From NCBI GenBank assembly GCA_905233685.1, contig CAJOEZ010000002.1, positions 1 through 64,000 of the forward strand: a stretch of 64,000 bases of DNA, in the 5' to 3' direction. Both the position numbers and the translations under genes were made by a program. The first letter of the stretch is position 1. Every line of letters starts with the position of its first letter. Shown in pieces: positions 48,244 through 57,306 of the stretch. The DNA comes from an uncultured Bacteroidales bacterium. GTDB taxonomy: Bacteria > Bacteroidota > Bacteroidia > Bacteroidales > F082. A model generated the notes under the pieces. That model saw nothing but the letters and a program-made list of their open reading frames with translations, was not told the DNA's origin and made no database searches.

Positions 48244-49605
48244 TTACATATTGTTTTTCATCTCTTCCGCAAAGCCGACAAACCCCTCCGCCGTCATCTG
48301 CTTCAGAAAAATCAATCCATGCGTAGCCCTAATAAGCGGATGCGCATTCTCATAGAAGTAATTCTTCCCTAAAATCAGTTGGATGTCTTTCAGTTGCTTC
48401 ACCCAAATGCTCTCCGCCAACTCGCTGAAGGGACCGTCAAAGTCGGGGTTGGGGAACTCGGCCTTGACTTGCGTCAAGTAGCTGTCCTTGAAGGCTTTCT
48501 CAAACACGGCAATGGCGTTGAGCGACACCGGCACATACACATTGGCCTCGGCCGGATGGAACGTCGACCAGACATTGCGGTAGCCGAAAATCTTCAAATC
48601 CATGAGGTTGGTCTCCTTGCCCCAAAGCCTGACGGCCTCGGCGATGCTTTGCATGACCTTGTAGTGCGTATTGGGCCCCAAACCCGCTGAATCGATGGCC
48701 ACGGTGATGACGGAAGGTCTTAGCTCGCGCAGTTGGTTGAGGATGGGCATGACGTCGCGCTCGCGATCGGGAACCCAGGGGCCCTGAGTCGGTCCCTGAG
48801 CCTGTCGAAGGGCCGACCCTCCATCATTGTAAAGCCCCAACCGCAAATGGTGAATATGACTCAAAGCCGTGCCCGTATAAGCCCAAACCAACTCTTCCTC
48901 AAACTCCCTAATCTCACCTTTAAGTTTTTGAATCTCAGGGCTATTGGTTTCGTTATTTTGAATGTTTTTTATCTCAGTTTCAAACCTGTTTATTACCTCT
49001 TCGACGCTCTTCAGTTGCCACAGTCCCACGGCGTCGCGCAGGATACGGTGACAGAAGCCGCGTCGCATCTCGTCTTGGTTCTTGCGGGCCACGTTGTCGA
49101 GGTAATGGTAAACATCCTTTTCCTGCTTGTAGCGGTAGCCTTGCTCGAAGAAATCGGGATAATGCACCATCTGGATGCGGTCTTGGCGCAGATAGGCCAA
49201 AGTGTCTTCCAAAGCACCCTTCAGGAACTCATCGGTGACCGAATGGAAACCCGAGGTCATAATGGCGAAATGCACCTGATTCGACGGGCTGCGCAACTGT
49301 CTGTTAATGAACGGCATGATACCTAACATGATGTCGTCGTGGTGCGGACCGGTATGGTAGATGACCTCGTTGACAAAGGGCTTGACACCACGCAAGAGCT
49401 TGGCTTCCGTATCACGGATGACTTGCTGCACGACATCAAGGCTCAAGTTGGGGATTCTTGAGCAGCGGGGGTCGTTTTGGAGCTCCTCCAAAGTCAGTTT
49501 ATGGGCGTATCTGTCAAGGATTTTGCAGAGGCCCAAAACGGCGTGTTCGGTCTTCTCGAAGTTCCATTCGCCGTCGAAATAGGATGGGTCGGTTTTGTTA
49601 AACAT
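48244..49605 (-). CDS. PIG-L/LmbE-like deacetylase family protein with in-frame repeat
   Basis: A 453-residue protein. The zinc motif reads YHTGPHHDDIMLGIMPFI (HHDD at 88-91, where PHPDD is usual), with SHIHHLRLGLYNDGG supplying the third ligand. It matches the C-terminal part of the fused NagB/PIG-L proteins I recall from some Bacteroides, and here a separate nagB gene lies at 53979. Residues ~258-272 (GGSALRQAQGPTQGPWV) are a repeat insertion in frame, coded by 48788-48817. It would deacetylate an amino-sugar compound; the substrate is not known. Confidence 0.75.
   Translation of the reverse strand: MFNKTDPSYFDGEWNFEKTEHAVLGLCKILDRYAHKLTLEELQNDPRCSRIPNLSLDVVQQVIRDTEAKLLRGVKPFVNEVIYHTGPHHDDIMLGIMPFINRQLRSPSNQVHFAIMTSGFHSVTDEFLKGALEDTLAYLRQDRIQMVHYPDFFEQGYRYKQEKDVYHYLDNVARKNQDEMRRGFCHRILRDAVGLWQLKSVEEVINRFETEIKNIQNNETNSPEIQKLKGEIREFEEELVWAYTGTALSHIHHLRLGLYNDGGSALRQAQGPTQGPWVPDRERDVMPILNQLRELRPSVITVAIDSAGLGPNTHYKVMQSIAEAVRLWGKETNLMDLKIFGYRNVWSTFHPAEANVYVPVSLNAIAVFEKAFKDSYLTQVKAEFPNPDFDGPFSELAESIWVKQLKDIQLILGKNYFYENAHPLIRATHGLIFLKQMTAEGFVGFAEEMKNNM
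48788..48817. repeat. in-frame LRQAQG-type repeat in the PIG-L gene
   Basis: GTCGGTCCCTGAGCCTGTCG followed by AAGGGCCGAC forms a near-perfect palindrome around the core CCCTGAGCCTGTCGAAGGG (48794-48812). It codes ALRQAQGPTQG in the PIG-L protein. Confidence 0.85.
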
Positions 49606-49790
49606 ACCTTAATTATATAGGGTTGTATATTTTTGAAAGCGGGCTTTTGAAGCCATGTCATCCCTGCGGCTGGCTGTGCGCGAGCATGGGATCTATGGCT
49701 TCAAAAGACGGCTTTTATGTGTTTTTCTTCATGCCGCCGCCCATAGATTTCTTCGGCTTGGAGCCTCGAAATGACATGTGCGGCTTTACT
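49606..49790. repeat. intergenic repeat block
   Basis: Holds the TTTTGAAGCCAT inverted-repeat element (49645-49706) and one GATTTCTTCGG unit (49733-49786). No gene is seen. Confidence 0.65.
49645..49706. repeat. 62-bp element bounded by 12-bp inverted repeats
   Basis: TTTTGAAGCCAT at 49645-49656 and ATGGCTTCAAAA at 49695-49706 are exact inverted repeats; the interior AGCCATGTCATCCCTGCGG matches the 47510-47593 copy. Confidence 0.8.
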
Positions 49791-50525
49791 TTATTCCGAA
49801 AGACTTACCGTCTGGAGCAAAGAAGTCGAAACCAGCTGCTCCGACGACTCCATGCGGCCGTCAAGGAAAAACGTGTCGTGACGAATGATACCGTAACCTA
49901 TTGCGTACCAAGTGAGTGTGATTCTGTCGTTTTTGTAGAACGGCCTCCTCTCGAGCTTGCGTTCCTGCACCACGATGCAGTTGAACGTCCCGGCAGGGAC
50001 GCAGATGGTCTCCTCGCGCAGCACCTTGCGTTCGGTACAGTCGATGGTGTAGCGGAAGGCACTCCACGACACGACGGCGTGGATGTCTTGCAGCAGGTCG
50101 CCAGGCGCAGCCATGGATTTCAGGGTCGAGAGCCCGCCCTCCGACTTGAACTTAAAAATCTTGAACATCTTTTTCACGGCCGAGGCAGCCGTGGCGGCCA
50201 CATCAACTTGCACGTCACCAGTGGTCAACACCGTTGCCCAAGCGGGCAGAAGGCCTTCGATGGGCGACTTGACCTGCTCCGACTGGAAATGCGTCGAAAA
50301 GGCGACGTCCAAGGCACCGTCGGGGCGCTCTGTGACCTCGTTGATGCGCATCGTGTGCTTCCACCAAAGCTCCCCCGACGAGGGCGCCCGACGCTCATAC
50401 CTGAGCGTCGCGCCTTTCGTGGTGCAAAAATAGCCTTCTGGACGGTTTTGCGCCTTACCGGCAGGCCATAAAAACAGAATAAATAAGAGATTCAGTATGA
50501 GTGCTTTAGTTGATGTTCCGTTCAT
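49791..50525 (-). CDS. secreted TapB/DUF3108-like protein
   Basis: About 244 residues from the ATG at 50525: MNGTSTKALILNLLFILFLW followed by PAGKAQN gives a signal peptide. The mature part is beta-rich (PEGYFCTTKGATLRYERRAP, then RINEVTERPDGALDVAFSTH) and ends with LSWYAIGYG-type strands (ITLTWYAIGYGIIRHDTFF). Two upstream start codons at 50540 and 50552 overlap the previous gene and would shift the signal peptide, so they are less likely. It lies just downstream of the RHS-like gene; no immunity function is claimed. Confidence 0.65.
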   Translation of the reverse strand: MNGTSTKALILNLLFILFLWPAGKAQNRPEGYFCTTKGATLRYERRAPSSGELWWKHTMRINEVTERPDGALDVAFSTHFQSEQVKSPIEGLLPAWATVLTTGDVQVDVAATAASAVKKMFKIFKFKSEGGLSTLKSMAAPGDLLQDIHAVVSWSAFRYTIDCTERKVLREETICVPAGTFNCIVVQERKLERRPFYKNDRITLTWYAIGYGIIRHDTFFLDGRMESSEQLVSTSLLQTVSLSE

Positions 50526-50536
50526 GGTTTTTGCTG

Positions 50537-52486
50537 TCATTTTTTGTCCCAATGGTAGCCCGCCCGGATGGAGAGAATGTCGTCGCGGGAGTCGAAGCTG
50601 CCAAAGCTATAAGGAGAGAAGAAAGCGTTCAGGTGCGAGCCCAGAAGCGCGATCCACTGCGGGACGCCCACCTCAAAGGCGGCGGCGCCCCAAAGGAAGT
50701 TTCCGTAGTTGTAGTTGTCGTGGGCGATGACCCCCATAGGGCAGGCATCGGTCACGTATAGGGTGTTAGGGTAAATGTCGTAGGCGCTGTTGGTGGCAAA
50801 ATCCAGGCGGTGGCCGAACTGGCTCTCTTGCAAGAGGAACCACATGCCACGGATAAGCCCCCGGTTTCGGAGCTCAAAGGCCCCAGATTTAGAGAGGTCG
50901 GAGGCCATGGCTTGGATGGAAACGACCTCCAAAGTCGTGTTTGGGTTGAGCTGCAAAGGTGTCCTTTCAGTGTCGGCAAACTGAGCCGAGAGCGGGGTTT
51001 CTCCGAAGCCTCGGTCGGCAATAATCCTGCCCGCAGGACCTTCGGTCTCCACCTTGCCGAGATAGGTGCCCGTGCCGTCGAAGAGAAAGCTCTCGCCACA
51101 TTCCGCGTTGGGGACCACATCGGGCCAGGCTGCACAGAGGTCGTGGGAAAGCTGCTCCCGCAGGAGCTCCGTCAGCGGGTCGGTGGCCGTCCAGCGGAAG
51201 GTCTCGGGCGGCAGGCGGTCGGCATTGTGCTTGTTGAGCGTCATCGCACGGTCAGAGTGCAGCCCCAAGGTGTCGTAAGACGTGTATTTGAAGCAAACTT
51301 CCGGCTTGCATTCGGCATCCGAATAGACGATGGCCGAAGGCCGGTACATCATCCCCGCTGGCGCGTTGGGTGCTGCAAATGCGTCATAAAGAACCGCTGT
51401 GGAATCCACAAACTGCCCATCCTTCCATCGCGAGGCGGTAAGCACCGTCCCCGTCATCCCGCGGGCAAGAAGGGAATCAGCGACCGGACCGTAATCGGGT
51501 CTGTGATAGAAAGGATAGGTATAGAAAAGCTGCTCGTTCGTGCCGTCCCCACCGTCGATTTCCACCTCAACGGGATAAGGGTTGGTAGGCCCTACGGCAT
51601 AAGTGTAACGGCGAACGCTTGTTCGGGGCGGAGACAGGCTGTCCTCGGGATAGCACAAGGTCGTCACGCTCTGGAGACGGCCCTCTTTGTTGCCGTCGGC
51701 GTATTGGTACAACGTACTGCGTGTCAAGCGGTTATCTCCAGAAAACTCTTCCTTTTTCATGAGACGACCCTCCGCAAAACGTCGTACGGTTTTTCGCAAA
51801 GTGTCCTTTCCGTCTGTAACGGTTTCGGTGATGTCTTGCCCTAAGCTGTCGCTACTGTAAGCGTATTCCGAGACGCCCGTCACTTGGCCTTCCGCGTCTT
51901 TTCGGCAGACGGAGCGTTTCAGCAGACGGTTCCCTGCCGGAGCGAAGGAAAAGTCCACCGAACCGCCAGCGATGCGCGTGATGCTTTGCAGCCTTGCTTG
52001 AGCCGTGTAATCCATTCTGAGCTCTTGCACCTCCGAGCCGTCACGCCCTTGTATCCGGACGGATTTCAGTTCCGGATTCGCTTCCAAGGTGACTTTGCAT
52101 ACCGTGGCGCTATCCGCATCCAAGACGGTGAAGCCTTTTACAAGACCTTCGGAAACAGCGAAATACACCGAACCTCGGGGCCAGAAAATGCCTTCGGGCA
52201 AAACCACAATACGGTTGCCCGCGTCGTCTTGCACTTGCCTCAGCAGGCCATGAGGACCATACCAGAAGTGCGTCCCGTCGCCTCGGAGGGTATCGCCTTC
52301 CCGACCAAAAGCCGCTTCTCCTATCCTCAAGGTCCAGCCGGGAGCCACGGGCATACCGCAACTGTCTGCCTCGGTCTGGTAATGCAGTACCAAGGGCACG
52401 GTCATCCTGCCGTAGTGGACCGTATGAAGCGGAAGGGTAACCCCCGCAAGGAGCTGAAGTATGAAAAAAAGAAACAACCTCGACAT
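50537..52486 (-). CDS. secreted RHS-like protein with possible C-terminal toxin domain
   Basis: A 649-residue protein with a signal peptide (MSRLFLFFILQLLAGVTLPL). The N-terminal region (HYGRMTVPLVLHYQTEADSC, GWTLRIGEAAFGREGDTL, HFWYGPHGLLRQVQDDAGNR) is typical of the start of Bacteroidetes RHS/YD-type proteins, and YD-like strand repeats follow. The last ~100 residues (AYDIYPNTLYVTDACPMGVI, DNYNYGNFLWGAAAFEVGVP) differ in style and resemble a polymorphic-toxin C-terminal domain, possibly the type-44 group. No immunity gene is evident next to it. The toxin assignment is tentative. Confidence 0.6.
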   Translation of the reverse strand: MSRLFLFFILQLLAGVTLPLHTVHYGRMTVPLVLHYQTEADSCGMPVAPGWTLRIGEAAFGREGDTLRGDGTHFWYGPHGLLRQVQDDAGNRIVVLPEGIFWPRGSVYFAVSEGLVKGFTVLDADSATVCKVTLEANPELKSVRIQGRDGSEVQELRMDYTAQARLQSITRIAGGSVDFSFAPAGNRLLKRSVCRKDAEGQVTGVSEYAYSSDSLGQDITETVTDGKDTLRKTVRRFAEGRLMKKEEFSGDNRLTRSTLYQYADGNKEGRLQSVTTLCYPEDSLSPPRTSVRRYTYAVGPTNPYPVEVEIDGGDGTNEQLFYTYPFYHRPDYGPVADSLLARGMTGTVLTASRWKDGQFVDSTAVLYDAFAAPNAPAGMMYRPSAIVYSDAECKPEVCFKYTSYDTLGLHSDRAMTLNKHNADRLPPETFRWTATDPLTELLREQLSHDLCAAWPDVVPNAECGESFLFDGTGTYLGKVETEGPAGRIIADRGFGETPLSAQFADTERTPLQLNPNTTLEVVSIQAMASDLSKSGAFELRNRGLIRGMWFLLQESQFGHRLDFATNSAYDIYPNTLYVTDACPMGVIAHDNYNYGNFLWGAAAFEVGVPQWIALLGSHLNAFFSPYSFGSFDSRDDILSIRAGYHWDKK

Positions 52487-52494
52487 AAAAGGCT

Positions 52495-53463
52495 TTATTT
52501 CCAGCCGAAAGGATGCTCCGTCAGCGGGAGTTTGGCCATGGGGTGATAGTCACCCTTCAGGCCGATAGGCGTGGCATTGCGGATGTCGTAGACGATATTG
52601 ATGCAGCGACGCGCCTCCTCGATGCCGAAACCGCGTCCGGCAAGGATTTCCTGATAGCTCTTGGTGTGCAGCTCGGTGAAGCCCACGCTGAACTCAAACT
52701 CCTCGCCGTCAATCAGGATGGTGCGGAAGGTGCGTTTCTCGCCTTCCACGGCATTGGGCGGAAGGGTGTCGGCATTGATACTGAGGAAATAGCGCACACG
52801 GGCTCGTTCCAATTCGAGATAGCCTGCCACACGGTCGTGGGAGGCCACATGGACGATGTTCTTTTTCACATCACCGAAAATCCAGCTCAGCATATCGTAG
52901 AAATGCACACCGATGTTGGTGGCGATGCCTCCGCTCTTGTTATTGTCGCCCTTCCACGAGGCGTAGTACCAGTTGCCACGTGAGGTGATGTAAGTCAGGT
53001 CCACGTCATAAATTTTGTCCTTCGGGCCTTCCTCGACTTTCTTTTTCAGGGCTTGGATCTTGTCGTGAAGGCGCAGCTGGAGAATGGTGTAGGCCTTGTG
53101 GCCCGTGCGCTGTTGCACATGTTCAAGGGCGTCGATGTTCCACGGGTTAAGCACAAGGGGCTTTTCGCAGATGACGTCGGAGCCATAACGCAAGGCGTAG
53201 CGCGTGTGGGCATCGTGCAGGTAGTTGGGCGTGCAGATGCTCATATAGTCGATGGTGTGGCCTTGGTCTTTCAGCTTGGTGTTGTGGCGGTCGAAGAGCT
53301 CCTGCTCCGTGAAGAAGGCCGCTTGTGGGAAATAGCTGTCGATGATGCCTACGCTGTCATTTTTGTCGTAGGCCGAAATGAGCACATTGCCTGTGTCTTT
53401 GATGGCTTTAAGGTGTCTGGGGGCTACGTAGCCCCCGACACCGATGATTGCAAAGGTTTTCAT
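52495..53463 (-). CDS. Gfo/Idh/MocA oxidoreductase, WbpB/WlbA-like
   Basis: About 322 residues from the ATG at 53463: MKTFAIIGVGGYVAPRHLKA binds NAD, CEKPLVLNPWNIDAL contains the EKP motif, and GNWYYASWKGDNNKSGGIAT plus NIGVHFYDMLSWIF match the WbpB/WlbA group, which oxidises UDP-GlcNAcA at C3. An in-frame upstream extension (MELPKARGQKPEAKN) is coded by TGGCTTCTGGC repeats and is unlikely to be genuine. Glucuronic-acid-type sugars from Ugd would be fitting substrates in the same region. Confidence 0.8.
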   Translation of the reverse strand: MKTFAIIGVGGYVAPRHLKAIKDTGNVLISAYDKNDSVGIIDSYFPQAAFFTEQELFDRHNTKLKDQGHTIDYMSICTPNYLHDAHTRYALRYGSDVICEKPLVLNPWNIDALEHVQQRTGHKAYTILQLRLHDKIQALKKKVEEGPKDKIYDVDLTYITSRGNWYYASWKGDNNKSGGIATNIGVHFYDMLSWIFGDVKKNIVHVASHDRVAGYLELERARVRYFLSINADTLPPNAVEGEKRTFRTILIDGEEFEFSVGFTELHTKSYQEILAGRGFGIEEARRCINIVYDIRNATPIGLKGDYHPMAKLPLTEHPFGWK

Positions 53464-53510
53464 GTTTTTGGCTTCTGGCTTCTGGCCTCTGGCTTTTGGC
53501 AGCTCCAACG
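53464..53510. repeat. TGGCTTCTGGCCTCTGGC-type repeats (copy 1)
   Basis: CTTCTGGCTTCTGGCCTCTGG and CTTTTGGCAGC units sit just upstream of the WbpB-like gene. Complementary or related units occur near 53943-53978 and 54810-54919. Confidence 0.7.
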
Positions 53511-53524
53511 CAGGCCAGCAGCCA

Positions 53525-53884
53525 TTACTTTTTTTCTGTTAGTGTTACTATAAAAGAGCCAATTCTTTTTTGGAGGCTCATAATGCTTTCGTCTGTAGAC
53601 TGGAATAATTCTTCAGAAATGTATTTCCTTCTTCGTGCTATGATAAGCTGTGTTTCCAGTTCGTATGCAGAACCCAAAGCAATGTCAAGAAAACGTGCAA
53701 ACTCCACGTCTGACCTTCTTCCAGCACCTTCTGCAATGTTCGAAGGAATGGAAACAACAGCCCTTTCCATCTGACTCCCTAATTGATAAAGCTCGTTTTT
53801 CGGAAAAGCATCACAAATATCATAAATGACATCTGTAAGTTCAATGGAATCAATCCAAATCTCGTAATTCTTAAAGTTTCTCAT
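53525..53884 (-). CDS. four helix bundle protein (second member)
   Basis: About 119 residues from the ATG at 53884 (MRNFKNYEIWIDSIELTDVI). QLGSQMERAVVSIPSNIAEG and SAYELETQLIIARRRKYISE are the family's conserved helices. The upstream extension (MASGLWQLERCFEVRSHELG) is repeat DNA in frame and is excluded. It is unlike the copy at 25837 in detail, so the two are not a recent duplicate. Confidence 0.88.
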   Translation of the reverse strand: MRNFKNYEIWIDSIELTDVIYDICDAFPKNELYQLGSQMERAVVSIPSNIAEGAGRRSDVEFARFLDIALGSAYELETQLIIARRRKYISEELFQSTDESIMSLQKRIGSFIVTLTEKK

Positions 53885-53978
53885 AAACTTATTGTTTTTC
53901 ACAAGCCCAAGCTCATGGCTTCTGACCTCAAAACAACGTTCAAGTTGCCAGAGGCCAGAAGCCAATAGCCAGAAGCCA

Positions 53979-54770
53979 TCACAAATTACTCTTCTCGATA
54001 TCCTTAAAGTACTTAACAGTCTGATACTTCAGCTCATCGCAGGCCGCGTCGTCGCAAACAATAATACCTTTCGGATGCATCTGTAGCACGCTCACCGTCC
54101 ACATTTGGCTGACAGAACCCTCGATGGCATGAGCCAAAGCACGAGCCTTATTATGGCCGTTGGCCAAGATCATCACCTCGCGGCTGTCCATGACGGTACC
54201 TACACCTACGGTGAGAGCCGTCTTCGGCACCTTATTAATATCGTTCTCGAAGAAACGCGAATTGGCGATGATGGTGTCGGAGGTCAAAGTCTTCACGCGG
54301 GTGCGCGAGGTCAGGCTGCTGCCGGGCTCGTTGAAGGCGATGTGGCCGTCGGGACCGATGCCGCCCATGAAGAGGTCGATGCCACCATAGCTCTTGATTT
54401 TGGCTTCGTAGCGGGCGCACTCGGCCTCAAGGTCTTCGGCGTTGCCGTTCAGGATGTTGACGTTTTCCTTCTTGATGTCGATGTGCTTGAAGAAGTTGTT
54501 CCACATGAAGCTGTGGTAGCTCTCAGGGTGGTCTTCAGGGATGCGGACGTATTCGTCCATGTTGAAGGTCACCACGTTCTTGAAGGAGACCTTGCCCTTC
54601 TTGTAAAGCTTCACCAGTTCCTTGTAGGTGCCGATGGGTGTTGAGCCCGTGGGCAGACCCAGGATGAAGGGCTTCTTGGCCGTGGGCTTGAAGGCGTTGA
54701 TGCGTTCGACGATATGATTGGCGGCCCAACGCGACATGGCGTCGTAGTTTTTTTCTATGATTACTCTCAT
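53979..54770 (-). CDS. nagB: glucosamine-6-phosphate deaminase
   Basis: A 263-residue NagB that converts glucosamine-6-phosphate to fructose-6-phosphate and ammonia. Landmarks are [20 protein letters not shown], the catalytic region [40 protein letters not shown] and [20 protein letters not shown]. In some Bacteroidetes this domain is fused to a PIG-L domain (recalled); here the PIG-L-type gene is separate at 48244. It controls amino-sugar entry into glycolysis and so also the supply for polysaccharide synthesis. Confidence 0.95.
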   Translation of the reverse strand: MRVIIEKNYDAMSRWAANHIVERINAFKPTAKKPFILGLPTGSTPIGTYKELVKLYKKGKVSFKNVVTFNMDEYVRIPEDHPESYHSFMWNNFFKHIDIKKENVNILNGNAEDLEAECARYEAKIKSYGGIDLFMGGIGPDGHIAFNEPGSSLTSRTRVKTLTSDTIIANSRFFENDINKVPKTALTVGVGTVMDSREVMILANGHNKARALAHAIEGSVSQMWTVSVLQMHPKGIIVCDDAACDELKYQTVKYFKDIEKSNL

Positions 54771-54919
54771 TTTATTAAGTTGTTAGTTGTTCAGTTGTTT
54801 AGTTGTTTAGTTTGGCTGCTGGCTACTGGCCTCTGGCTATTGGCAGCTTTTTGATAAGCGTTGGACTTACCTCTCTTGAAAAAGCTGCCAAAAGCCAGGA
54901 GCCAAGAGCCAAAAGCACA
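54771..54919. repeat. intergenic TGGCTACTGGC/GCCAAAAGCC repeats
   Basis: GTTGTTTAGTTG units and the TGGC-type repeats (GGCTGCTGGCTACTGGCCTC, then AAAGCTGCCAAAAGCCAGG) can pair with each other, forming a hairpin between nagB and DUF4954. No gene is seen. Confidence 0.6.
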
Positions 54920-57130
54920 TTAATGTGTGTTCCTGTATTTTTGGATTAACGCGACAAACTCCTCCGTCTCCTTGCGGATTTGCTGGACAAACGACACGTC
55001 GTCGATGCTGCCGATGACGGCCAATTTCTCGGCTTCGTTGCGGAAGGTGGCGTTGCGGAATTCGTTCTCGTAGTCTTTCTTGCGGCTTTCGTAGACTTGG
55101 TCGCAGATGAAGTGCTGGATGCGGATGGCCTTGTCGAGGTTCTCGTGCCACATCTCCTCGGTCATCACATCGGTTTCGTCCTTGTAGAGGAACATCAGCG
55201 AGAAATAGGCGTGACGCAGTTTCTCATGCTGGTAGTTCTCCCAAAGCTCGTCGTAGCGGTGATGGATTTCGTCCCAGGTGTTAAGCTTGCCGTCGCGGAT
55301 GTCGGCACGGAGCTGGTCGACATCTTCTTCAGGCATCGTCTGACCACCGAGGTTAATCCATTTGCGGAGGCGTTTGCCTTTCATGCTGGCCGCGATATGC
55401 TCCATGTCCGTTTCGGGATGGGCTTCGAGATAACGCAGGCAAGTGGTCATGGCATAATAGGTAATCATGTCGCCGTAAGCGTGATAGGCGTCCAACGGCT
55501 TGAGAATGCGTACTTTGCGTTTGCCTTTCTCCATGTGTTCGCCAAAGACTTCTAAAGACTTCACCGTTTCGGGTTCGTTGTCCAAGAGGTTCTTGCCGCA
55601 CTCACGGAGATCGTAGTACTCGTATTTCTCCGGATTTTCGCCTTGCTTGCGGAGATAGGCCTGAGCCACCCAAACTTCGAGCAGCTTGCGGCCTTCGATG
55701 ATTTCCTCAACGGTATCGGGCGCAAGGGTCTCAAACTCAATGTTTTGAATCTTGCGCTTTCGTTTGTCGCGCTTCACATATTTTGAAGTGTTGCGTGCGA
55801 TGGCGTACATGTTGTACATCCACCAATAGGCGGGCATGACTTCCAACTCGTTTTTGGCCGTGTTGTTGTTCACCAAGCAGAACGGCAACATAATGTTCAG
55901 CTCGCTCGGGTAGTCGGCCTTGCTGAGCAAGGTGAAGGAAGCAAACCTTGACGAGTGCTTCACGCTGGAGCAAAGTCCGGGCCAGAAGCCTCGCGAGGCC
56001 ACGATTTCGCCATCGGTGGCGCGACTGTTGTGGTTGGAGCCGATGGTCGCACCGGCGGCCATGTTGCTTTGTCCCATCACGCAGGCGGAGATGAGGAAGG
56101 AGTTGTTGTGGTGCTGCTCGTGCGAGGGGAAAATCAGGTTGTTCAAGACCTCGCAGCAGGAAATGGTGGAGTTGTCGCCCAGCACCGAGTGGATGAGTCG
56201 CGCACCGTATTTCAGGTTGCAGTTGTCGCCCAACACAAAGCGCGTGGCCACCACTGAATAGAAAATGCGGCAGCCGTAGCCCGTCACGCCGTTCACGAGG
56301 ATGACGCCTTCACCGATTTGCGAAGGCTCCTCTTCCGACGAGTTGATGGTGACGTTTTTCAGCTTGCTTGCACCTTTAATATAACAGTGCGGCCCAACCT
56401 TGGCGTCTTTCAGGATCCAGCAGTTCTTGATGACGCACGACTCACCGATGGTGCCATAGTAGCCACGGTGGAAATCAACGCTGGCTTGGGTGATTTCCTT
56501 GAGGCGTTCTTGAAGCTTGGTGTCGTCGGTGTATTTGGCCCAAAGGTAAGCATCGGCGGTAATCATGCCATCGAAAGGCATAATCATACGGGTTCCGATT
56601 TCGTTCATCACTTCGAGCCACACACGCACGTCCTCCAGCTCGCCTTCCTTGATGGTGCCGTTGCCGAACTTGGAGTGGTCGGTGGTGGAGATTTCCTGGA
56701 TGTTGAACAGGATGCTGCGGTCGCCGATGATGTAATTGGCCATGTAGTGCACATCGTGGATGGCCACATCATCACCGATGTCGCATGAGATGATGCTGCT
56801 GTCGGTGATGCCAATAGGCACACGAAGGTCGTGGTATTGCAGCACTTTGTTGGTCACCCTTCCGATGCGCACCATGCCAAAGAAGTGGTTGTTGCGGACC
56901 ATGTTGGTGTCGAACTCGTCGGTCACCCAAATGTCGTCCCAATTGGTGGCCGAGTTGCTGTTTTTCACCAAGCCTTCGATTTCATCGGAGCGCAAGTGCC
57001 GCCAACCGCCTGTCGGCTTTTTTACCTGCATGTTGCGGTAGTAGTATTCGTCGTGACCGTCATGCAAATACTTCTCATCTATGAAGTTTTTGTATATCCG
57101 GTCGTAGTCTATGATTGTTACTTTATCCAT
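54920..57130 (-). CDS. DUF4954 family protein (hexapeptide-rich)
   Basis: A 736-residue protein of the Bacteroidetes DUF4954 family. Residues ~115-420 contain left-handed beta-helix repeats (SIISCDIGDDVAIHDVHYMA, IGESCVIKNCWILKDAKVGP, ISCCEVLNNLIFPSHEQHHN). The C-terminal ~300 residues are helical (KKDYENEFRNATFRNEAEKL). It may act on a nucleotide sugar or related phosphate, but no reaction is known to me. It sits with nagB and rfbB among amino-sugar genes. Confidence 0.8.
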   Translation of the reverse strand: MDKVTIIDYDRIYKNFIDEKYLHDGHDEYYYRNMQVKKPTGGWRHLRSDEIEGLVKNSNSATNWDDIWVTDEFDTNMVRNNHFFGMVRIGRVTNKVLQYHDLRVPIGITDSSIISCDIGDDVAIHDVHYMANYIIGDRSILFNIQEISTTDHSKFGNGTIKEGELEDVRVWLEVMNEIGTRMIMPFDGMITADAYLWAKYTDDTKLQERLKEITQASVDFHRGYYGTIGESCVIKNCWILKDAKVGPHCYIKGASKLKNVTINSSEEEPSQIGEGVILVNGVTGYGCRIFYSVVATRFVLGDNCNLKYGARLIHSVLGDNSTISCCEVLNNLIFPSHEQHHNNSFLISACVMGQSNMAAGATIGSNHNSRATDGEIVASRGFWPGLCSSVKHSSRFASFTLLSKADYPSELNIMLPFCLVNNNTAKNELEVMPAYWWMYNMYAIARNTSKYVKRDKRKRKIQNIEFETLAPDTVEEIIEGRKLLEVWVAQAYLRKQGENPEKYEYYDLRECGKNLLDNEPETVKSLEVFGEHMEKGKRKVRILKPLDAYHAYGDMITYYAMTTCLRYLEAHPETDMEHIAASMKGKRLRKWINLGGQTMPEEDVDQLRADIRDGKLNTWDEIHHRYDELWENYQHEKLRHAYFSLMFLYKDETDVMTEEMWHENLDKAIRIQHFICDQVYESRKKDYENEFRNATFRNEAEKLAVIGSIDDVSFVQQIRKETEEFVALIQKYRNTH

Positions 57131-57306
57131 TTATTTCGTTTTTGATTATCAATATTTTATCTGTTCTGTGATTTGCGACTGAGTTCGGGTTATGCCCGTC
57201 GCCTCAGTCTGGAGTCACGGAAAGGGTTTCACTACCTTGCCGTAGCGAACTCCGCTTTTCTTGATAAAAACGAAACTTTTTACGCGCATTTTGTTTTGTT
57301 TTAGAA
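57131..57306. other. intergenic region with hairpin
   Basis: No gene is seen. A stem at 57177-57209 (see separate entry) lies between the rfbB stop and the DUF4954 start. Confidence 0.4.
57177..57209. repeat. hairpin GACTGAG...CTCAGTC
   Basis: GACTGAG (57177-57183) pairs exactly with CTCAGTC (57203-57209), and an inner CGGG/CCCG pair extends the stem. There is no T-tract on the minus strand after it, so it may be a leader structure rather than a terminator. Confidence 0.55.

Noticed and set aside
50810-51844. 344-codon plus-strand reading frame
   Set aside because: It lies antisense within the RHS-like gene, which has a signal peptide and recognised strand pattern.
57177-57209. Rho-independent terminator
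   Set aside because: A good stem exists, but there is no T-tract on the transcribed side.
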